A DNA stretch of 64,000 nt, taken from assembly GCF_000003815.2 (NCBI RefSeq), contig NC_049982.1, positions 15,828,966 through 15,892,965 on the forward strand. The letters are read 5' to 3'. Below, one piece after another: positions 36,535 through 44,396 of the stretch; within the stretch, counting starts at the first letter, position 1, and every line of letters starts with the position of its first letter. The position numbers and the translations under genes are program-made. This DNA comes from Branchiostoma floridae (taxonomy: Eukaryota > Chordata > Leptocardii > Amphioxiformes > Branchiostomatidae). The notes under the pieces were generated by a model, which was not told the DNA's origin, did no database searches, and worked only from the letters and a program-made list of their open reading frames with translations.

Positions 36535-39500
36535 TCACAAGTCAGGTGATGAGAGCCCGTGGCTGTCACGGCGCCGTTTCTGGGACTTCTTGTCCTTCAG
36601 CGTGTTGCGGTCAGTCTTCTGGCGCCGCTTGGTGCTGCGGACTTTGGACTTCTCACTCGGCTGTTTGAAGGTCACGGTATCTGACGTGGACTTCCCCAAT
36701 CTTGTGGTGCCAAACTGCAGCTGGTGTGCATGATGGAGAGAACAAACTGTTAGAGGACTGGAGAGTAGCTGCTACAGTTTCAGCCATTCTGTCTCTGTGA
36801 GGGAAGTTTCACTAGACAATCACTCATTACTCCCTCTGTCATGCAGCAATACACATTATGTCTTTCTTTCCAAGGTTCTTACAACGTTTACTACTAAAGC
36901 AGTTAGAAACATTGTCAATGTAAATACAACACTCACTTGGGGCAACGTTGTTCCCATGTCCTCATCGGAGACGTTGGTTTGGGCAGCAGCAGACATGACA
37001 CCTTTCCCATCTCCTATGGAAGGGAGGCTGACACCTGTAGAAAACAGGATAGATGGTTTGTATTGTCATGTGAGTGTTAAGTGAATACAACCTTTAACAA
37101 TGTACTAGAACTTGAAGTAGAACCATGATGATTGTACAGGCTTTATCTCTACAACTTTTTTTGTCAAAAAGAAAAGAAAATATCTGGGCAATGTTGGTTC
37201 CCACAGTAATTGAACCTTTACTACAAACTCACCAAGTGTTTGAAGGTTGGGTCTGTACACTCACCAGGTGAATGGAGTTTGGTCCCTACAGTACAAAACT
37301 CACCAGGTGTTTAAAATTTGGTCCCTACACTACAAAACTCACCTGGTGTATAAAGTTTGGTCCCTACAGTACAAAACTCANNNNNNNNNNNNNNNNNNNN
37401 NNNNNNNNNNNNNNNNNNNNNNNNNNNNNNNNNNNNNNNNNNNNNNNNNNNNNNNNNNNNNNNNNNNNNNNNNNNNNNNNTGTATGAAGTTTGGTCCCTA
37501 CACTACAAAACTCACCAGGTGTATGAAATTTGGTCCCTACAGTACAAAACTCACCAGGTGTATGAAGTTTGGTCCCTACACTACAAAACTCACCAGGTGT
37601 ATGAAGTTTGGTCCCTACACTACAAAACTCACCAGGTGTATGAAGTTTGGTCCCTACACTACAAAACTCACCAGGTGTATGAAGTTTGGTCCCTACACTA
37701 CAAAACTCACCAGGTGTATGAAGTTTGGTCCCTACACTACAAAACTCACCAGGTGTATGAAGTTTGGTCCCTACACTACAAAACTCACCAGGTGTATGAA
37801 GTTTGGTCCCTACACTACAAAACTCACCTGGTGTATGAAGTTTGGTCCCTACAGTACAAAACTCACTAGGTGTATGAAGTTTGGTCCCTACACTACAAAA
37901 CTCACCAGGTGTATGAAGTTTGGTCCCTACACTACAAAACTCACCTGGTGTATGAAGTTTGGTCCCTACAGTACAAAACTCACTAGGTGTATGAAGTTTG
38001 GTCCCTACACTACAAAACTCACCAGGTGTATGAAGTTTGGTCCCTACAGTACAAACCTCACCAGGTGTATGAAGTTTGGTTCCTACACTACAAAACTCAC
38101 CAGGTGTATGAAGTTTGGTCCCTACAGTACAAAACTCACCAGGTGTTTGAAGTTTGCTCCCCTGCAGAGTCAGTCCAGGATCAGCAGTCAGGCTAGGTAA
38201 GACCAGCCTCTCCTTTCTTGCCTGGTGCCTCTTGTTGGTTGTTTTGCCCTGGATGTTTGTCTTCCTGTGCAGACTGTCTTCATCCCTGCTCTTGCCTGAC
38301 TCCATCATCTCCTCCAGCCCAACTTTTCTGATGTGGTACATCCAATCTTTGGTTGTATCTGTAATGGGTGTGCTGTCCTCTCTGCTGAGGTGTCCAGATT
38401 GCGGGGACGTGCTGTACAGGCTCTGAACTGGACCGTCCTCCTCCACGTCAAGGTCATGCATCACACAGTCCATCGTGGGTGTGTTGTCCACTCTGCCAAG
38501 GTGTCCAGACTGTCGGGACATCTTGTGACACTTCTGTACTCCATCGTCCTCCTCCCAGTCAGGAGTATAGACTCCATCATCTTTTCCCCTCTCCATCGTG
38601 GCTGTGTTACTCACCCTGCTCAGGTGTCCACACTGTGATGATGTGTTACTCTGCACCTGGCCTTCCTCCTCCCAGTCAGGAGTATATAAATACACTTCAA
38701 AATCTTTTCCCCTCTCCATTGTGGATGTATTGCTTACCATGCTGAGGCGTCCAGACTGTGATGTCTTGTTAAATCTGCTGTGTGCTCGACCTTCCTCCTC
38801 CCAGTCAGGGGTATACACCTCATGAGACGTCACACTCATCTTGTCTTGACCAACATTTGCTTGGTTGTTTGGTGACATCTTGACACAAGTTTTCCTCTTC
38901 TTGGTCTTGATGGACTTGGGTTTTGTGTGTAGATCTCCTTCCATCATCTTCTCCATCTCAGCCATCCTGCCGACATTCGTCCCGTCTTCTCCCCTGTTTG
39001 TTGTGGGTGTGAGAGCTCTGGTTTTCTGGTAAGATCTGAATTCTTGGACTATTTCATCCTTCAACTTGAAGTCATCATATTCTGCTGGTGTTGGGCTTCT
39101 CTCCTCATGATGTCCGAGTGAGAATACTTGCTGCTCCTCGACAGTCTTCCTGGAGGTGGGAGGTTTAGCTGGCTTGGGAGCTTTTCTGGTGTTTTTGTCG
39201 ACTCCCATGGAATCTTGTACCTTTTTAATAGTCTCCTTCTTTCTCTTGTAGCGCTCGCTCTCTGACATGTTTTCATTTTCCAGAGAGTCCATCATCATGG
39301 AGATGGGAGCTGGGGTCTTATTACGTCTGGAGGGTCTCCTTGGCTTTGGCTTGCCTTCTCCCATGCAGTCCTGTTTTTGCTGAATGTCTGTTAGCCTTTC
39401 GGCATATTCTTCAAACACCTTTGCATTTTCATCTGGGTGTGTGGGAGTCTTGGCATACCTGTGTAAAGGGAAAAATAAAGAACTATTACTACAAGACATA

Positions 39501-40607
39501 TCTTCAACTTCTTATGAACAGATACTGCTAAAATCAAACCCTTACTACACAGGACAGATGTACATGAAACTTGATACATCACCTGTTGACTGCTGTGAAT
39601 CCACCCTGAGGAACTGGCTGTCTCTTGTTCAGGTTGGTGACCAGGTGCTTTGGTCGTCGGTACCTCGACTCAGGTAGAGGCTGCTTTGGTGGTGAGGGCA
39701 GTGGGACAGGAGACAGTGGGGGTGCGTCCAGGAGAGAGGATGGAGGGACGGCTTCAGGGGTGGGGACGTGGCGACGTCCACGGATGATAGCATTTGTGTA
39801 TTTCTGCTGGCGCAGGGCTGGGCTTTCCTTCTTAGAGTTGCTCATGTTGTTTTTTGATACTTAACTACTGAAGGACAAAAGAAAAAATCTCAAGAATGGC
39901 TGAAGGAATCTTGTCTTATTAGCTGATATGGCTTCTAAAAGTAATCATTAAGTCCAGCATACAATTAAAGAATGTAGTTCACTATAGTTTACACATGGGA
40001 CACTGATCCAGAAATATCACTCACTCATCAGGGTTTAAAAAAAAACACAGTGGAGGAGGGTACACTATCCAATCAAGATATACTCTATCAAAATAGAATT
40101 TGTTTACTTGTGCACAATAGTTCTTAAGGATTTGTTCATTTGGCGTTCCATATCAAAAGCGCTCACAAATGTCATTAGTGTACGAAATTCCAAGGTGAAC
40201 AGTTACAAAATGTTACCAAGAAATTCATAAAGATCTAACGTTTAACACCAAGCACCTGATTTTAGCCTGATAACTGAGACCCTAAATATCTAGTAATAAA
40301 TACAGGAATACACACAAACTTTCCCCTTAACTATAGTTGAAAATACTTTTATACGACATCTAAATTCTCAACCGTTTCTCCCACCCAGCTGCCGGTGGGA
40401 GGGGGGCGGCTGAAACACGTCCTGGTCAATCCAGTTGTCGCCTCCGGACCAGAGCCGCGCCACAGTTTTACGTTATAGTAACTGGTGTTGGACTTAATAA
40501 ACTTCTTGTGGCTTTTTATACCGATGAACTGTTAAGCATTGATATTTTACACTTCATGATCGCACCCTCCAACTCCAAAGCAGTCATGAATATGAACTTT
40601 ACTTACC
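36535..40607 (-). CDS. Unrecognised Ser/Pro/Lys-rich protein, four coding exons
   Basis: Exons on the minus strand are: a 5' UTR exon ending at 40607 (donor AAG|GTAAGT); 39583-39867 (acceptor tccttcag, ATG at 39845); 38140-39458 (acceptor ctttacacag); 36937-37034 (acceptor ttttctacag); and 36535-36720, ending in TGA at 36535. Phases agree at every junction (2, 1, 0), giving 621 residues if exon 2 ends at the first donor, CCTG|GTGAGT at 38140. The product is hydrophilic, basic and low-complexity, with a Pro-rich N-terminus, a short helical segment near residues 97-120, four acidic repeats of 38-43 residues at about 303-459 with Y-T-P-D-W-E-E-E-G and S-G-H-L-S-R modules, and a very basic C-terminus. 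No signal peptide, membrane segment or known domain is seen; a disordered scaffold or nuclear protein is possible, but I do not recognise the family. The TGA overlaps a donor-like GTGAGT; splicing to an acceptor at 35936 would add a 36-residue tail ending at 35825. Confidence 0.72.
37218..38155 (-). repeat. 39-bp minisatellite carrying repeated 5' splice sites
   Basis: About 17 units right of the N gap and at least 4 more degenerate units left of it repeat every 39 bp, exactly 13 codons. On the minus strand each unit reads (T-P-G/S-E-F-C-S/T-V-G-T-K-L-H), and each contains CCTG|GTGAGT or CCTA|GTGAGT, a consensus splice donor. The first unit is the real exon end of the host gene. Units left of the gap include an in-frame TAA at 37311-37313. 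The frame is open through the array, so the array may be intronic or partly exonic. Confidence 0.92.
37381..37480. other. Assembly gap (100 N) inside the minisatellite
   Basis: Exactly 100 N, a usual placeholder for an unknown length. The true copy number of the 39-bp array is therefore unknown. Confidence 1.
38345..38815 (-). repeat. Four internal protein repeats of the unknown gene
   Basis: Within exon 2, a unit of 38-43 codons is repeated four times. The first three start with Y-T-P-D-W-E-E; all contain S-G-x-L-S/G and a later N/S-T-x-T/I motif. The fourth has lost the Y-T-P-D-W start. Divergence at the DNA level is moderate, so the duplication is older than the neighbouring 39-bp array. 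Confidence 0.85.
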
Positions 40608-40811
40608 TTGATTCTTGAAAGTTGAATAAAACACACGTAAACTCGCAAGAACGACGAACATAGTCTGTGACAAAAGTTCTCTGTGATAAAAGTTCTCTGT
40701 GCCAGAGTCTTTGGTCCTTAAGTGCCCCTGAAGGCACCCAGGCCCGGCGGTATCGTGACTTTTCTCTAACCCATCTTGCTCGGCTGGACTGCAGTGTTGA
40801 AACGTGAATTA

Positions 40812-41038
40812 GAACTCAGATTTCCCAGGGGACTTTGGGATGGAACGCCCCTTGCGGAGACTACAGGTACTGCAGGATGGCGTCAGGGGAATCCTCCAGC
40901 TGTTCTCAGGTGATGGGCAAGTTTTCAGCTGCCCCTAACTTCTTGGCTTCGTCGTTTACGGTGAGGTCATTGTCATTCAGGGTGCAGGCACGACTGGTGA
41001 ACGATTTCCCGGGTTGTGTGACTCTAACACACGCGCTG
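40812..41038 (-). pseudogene. Broken exon-like relic with two in-frame stops
   Basis: The minus-strand frame starting near 41038 reads as a charged, protein-like sequence including S-F-T-S-R-A-C-T-L-N-D-N-D-L and E-Q-L-E-D-S-P-D-A-I-L-Q-Y-L, but TGA and TAG interrupt it at about 40907 and 40863. It ends in TGA near 40821. A plus-strand frame of 74 codons (40835-41059) covers the same DNA but looks like its antisense shadow. It could be a degraded duplicate of an exon of another gene; I do not recognise the parent. Confidence 0.4.
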
Positions 41039-41846
41039 TTCAAAATGAGAAGTGATTAATCAGCAAAAATGTGCGCACACGTCTGCTCGTGTCGGAGGTT
41101 GCAGGGGTCTGTTGACGTTACCAAGGTGTTCGATTATGGTCGTCAGGGCTCCGCGCGGGCTTGATATTGTTCCAGAACTGACGTAACAAAGCATCATAAG
41201 GTATGTACCATGAAAGTGAATGGATGTTACTGTAGAGTAAATCTTTATTAAAGAGCTTGTTTTGCCCCAAAACAGAAAACAAAAATTGTTTTAATAAAAC
41301 TCAGGGGATCATATTCTTCTGAAAATTAGGATGATATTGTGTGAGACGTAACGAGCAAAACCATTCTGTTGGCGCTTTGAACAGTCTATATATACCGTTG
41401 AACGTCTAGTCCAGGGGCAATGATTCGCGATTTTCAACATGGGCTAAGGCTCGAGCTCACTATGGCGGGAAAGGGAGTTTTACTGTTCTCTAACGTTTGC
41501 CTAATATACAACATCGGCTGGGTCACGGACTGACCCTCTGTGGTTGTGGTGTATTAAAACAATTGCCTGTCGTGCAACAAAAAGGCCTCAGACCTACATT
41601 ATCTTTATACTTTTCGTATCTGTAGGTTTTGTCCAGCACAACTACATGTAGATATCTTGTGTTTTGCAAAGTGAACGCGAACGCTGTGGCTTTCGGAACA
41701 TAGACTTGTGGGGTTTTTTTTGTGCTTGCATTTTTTTCAGTTCACATAGATCCATGGGCGAAAGAGGAACAGATTGCGATCAACATTAGATTTAAGTGGT
41801 CATGATCTATGTGGAATCAAAACGGTGGAATTAAAATGAATACTGT

Positions 41847-41976
41847 AACTAAGCCTGTCCTTGGTGCTGAACACCATCAACACATGAGCAACTAAGCCTG
41901 TCCTTGGTGCTGAACATCATCAATGTATGAGCAACCAAGTATGTCATTGGTGCTGAACAGCATTAGGACCTGAGAA
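41847..41976 (+). repeat. Three-copy tandem repeat, about 44-bp unit
   Basis: The unit core aagcctgtccttggtgctgaac occurs at 41851 and 41894, with a third diverged copy (aagtatgtcattggtgctgaac) near 41937. Confidence 0.85.
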
Positions 41977-41977
41977 G

Positions 41978-42290
41978 GGGACCATCCATTGTACATGGGG
42001 TTAACGATCTGGGAAGGGAGAATCCATTTCACATGGAGTCTGATAATCCGACTATATAACATGGAAGTGATGGCATTTCACGTGGGGTTAAGGGTCTGGG
42101 AAGGAGGGCCATCTGCTTCACACGGAACAAGGGTTTTCGGTAGGGAGGCACCATCCATTTCACATGGTGTGGGAGGAGAGACCATCCACTTCACGAGGGT
42201 TAGGCAAGGGGTGACCATCCGTTTCTCAAGGGGTAAGGTTCGGGCAAGGGAGGGACACAGTTGGTCAAAGGTTTGGGAAGCTTAAGGGTA
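41978..42290 (+). repeat. Degenerate minisatellite, left arm of an inverted pair
   Basis: Decayed units of about 40 bp contain accatccatttcacatgg followed by ggttaaggrtctgggaagg. The same unit appears inverted at 42900-43160. The non-repeat interval between the arms, 42291-42900, has no recognisable gene. Confidence 0.75.
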
Positions 42291-42899
42291 ACTGGCCGTA
42301 TAATACCCTCCCTCTGAGCAAAGTATGTGGAGAAGGATAACCTCAAGCCAATCGTTCACACTTACGCCACATCTTTCAGAAAGGACGCAAGTTACATTGA
42401 TTTGTTTTTTTCTATTAGCGCAAATTAAAAAAACTAGTCTTTTTTTATCTTCCTCAGTTCGGGACTGTTGCTTTTACAGTGTCAAACATTGTGCGTACTG
42501 TGTTCTGATGGCGTCGTGATTTGACCTGTATCCTTTGTTCAAACCATATGATGCTATACATAGTACAAATTTATTTATCTATTTTCTTGTATTCTTTCCA
42601 TGTATTCCTTCCATGAAGGCCTTTTGTTCTCACTTTATATTTCGTGTATTCTGTGGATTTCTAATAAGAGACTGGCCACCTCGTCATAGAAAGTTATCTT
42701 GTCCAAAAAAACTAAGATCAAAAGACTTTTTTCGTTTGGGTACTTGTAATCTATTTCTGTGATCACCGTTCGAAAATATCAAGTACAACCTGACCAGCAT
42801 ATTTTACACTTTGTTTTCCCCAAATGTGTCAAGACATGGTATTGAATAAACAGTTTTGCACCAGGTGTACGTAGCTTTTATTTCTTTCTTCCAACACCC

Positions 42900-43300
42900 T
42901 CAACCTTAAGTGAAATGATACCCCCTCTACTCACACCCTCTAACTGCCAGAATTGGATGGTCCCTCTCTCTCACGTAGCGTTTGTGAAATGGAAGAGCCT
43001 TGACCTGAAATAAAACAAATGGCTTATCTCTCCCATGCCCCAAATACACGTGAAATGAATGGTCCTTCCCTTTCAGTCCCTCAATTGAAACGAATGGTCC
43101 CTTTCCCATCCCTTAAAGTTTGTGAAATGGATGGTCCATTGGACTCCCTTCCTTACCAGAACCTCAAGATCATCAAATGAATCTCTTCCTTCTCCAATAT
43201 GTAAAATTGTCACTCCCTGTCTGCCACTCACGACACCTCCATATGAAATGAACTGTCCCATCACATCATTAAGTTTGTTAAATGTAGTAATGGATCTTGG
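42900..43300 (-). repeat. Degenerate minisatellite, right (inverted) arm
   Basis: At least four units carry gtgaaatggatggtcc or close variants, preceded by ccttaaag or ccccaaat. These are the reverse complement of the 41978-42290 units. Order and spacing decay towards 43300. Confidence 0.75.
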
Positions 43301-43399
43301 GATCATTTGGAAGGTGTGTAGCAGATGTGGAAATGAAGGTCAAGTTCCAAAATGATTAACTTGGCGTTTTCCTGTGATATTATCGAAGTTGACCTTCCT

Positions 43400-43500
43400 T
43401 TTTGTGACCCATACCCATCCACCAAATATCATGAGGATTCGTGGAGTTATGTTTTCCATAAGCAAACACACATACATACATGCACAACCCGGTGATACAA
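43400..43500 (+). repeat. Fragment of a dispersed repeat
   Basis: The stretch gaccttccttttt..cccatacccatccaccaaatatcatgaggat matches gacctttg..cccctacccacctaccaaatattatcaggat at 46040-46085. This is a partial copy of the 45.4-46.2 kb element. Confidence 0.6.
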
Positions 43501-43723
43501 AATGCCAGGAGATCCATTTTTGACTTGAGTTTTTCTTATTTATAGGCATTACTGGTCCTCCTAAATTTATTGTGAAGCATTACCTGAGGATCTCCTCATC
43601 AGACCCTCCCAACAAGCTCCATACTTTGTATTCTTTATACTTTGTATTTTGAACAATGCTGACAACTGAGGAAAGTATACCAAATTAAAAAAAAAACAAC
43701 ATGTCATGACATAGTACAGAAGC

Positions 43724-43729
43724 TTTATT
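43724..43729 (-). terminator. Poly(A) signal AATAAA, metallothionein gene B
   Basis: It is the first minus-strand AATAAA after the metallothionein B stop codon, about 670 bp downstream. The distance suggests a long 3' UTR or a separate 3' exon (see 44024-44150). Confidence 0.45.
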
Positions 43730-44023
43730 TTACACAGACTTTAAGTACACCTGACACCCGAGTCAAACTCGTCCATATTCGAGTCCTTCTAATGCATTCA
43801 ATTCACCGTACTCTCATTCAACTTTTTTTAAAAATAAAGTGCACTTTCAATAATTTCTATATCTCCAAGAAAGCTTCCGCTTTACATTTAAGTAGATAGT
43901 ACTCAATATGTGAATAAAACATCTTTTTAATACTGATTACTCTTTTTCCATTCATAAATTCTAAAAGGACAGACAGAAGATACTTAGACTTAAAAATGCA
44001 AGCTTAGCTATCACCATAGACAT

Positions 44024-44150
44024 TTAAATGCTTTCCTCTGTGACGTCATCACTGAAACATAAGCTATGCTTCCGGCTTGATAATGGAATGTACAAGGTGC
44101 TGATAGCATTGATGTCCATACTAGCCAGTCTGCCACAGTCCTCTATAGAT
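44024..44150 (-). other. Possible alternative last exon of metallothionein B
   Basis: The acceptor gtttctacag (exon start 44150) joins in phase to the donor AA|GTAAGG that overlaps the stop at 44397-44399. The joined frame runs 41 more residues to TAA at 44024 and contains aromatic residues, unlike a metallothionein. It is either a 3' UTR exon or an alternative tail; sequence alone cannot decide. Confidence 0.3.
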
Positions 44151-44396
44151 CTGTAGAAACAACAAACCATCATCTGTCATTCTATGCAACTAAATATTTG
44201 CAGTCTTAAGTTTAGCTGCCATCACAAAGAAATTACTCCTCAGCAGTGTGCTGAGACAATTACTGCTAATACACCACTCACTCACTGACTGACAGGAACA
44301 CAACATTTACAAAACTTGAATGAAGACAGTTTTCTAACAGCACTGTAGATAGAATAGGATGTCCCATGTACCTGTGGTATTGGTGATTGTCTCTCC

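Noticed and set aside
37247-38200. Plus-strand frame of 317 codons with M-K-F-G-P-Y repeats
   Set aside because: It is the antisense reading of the 39-bp minisatellite and runs through 100 N. The minus strand has the coherent gene model.
40826-40840. NF-kB-like ggggactttgg near the unknown gene promoter
   Set aside because: It lacks the CC half of the site, and the position lies within the exon-like relic.
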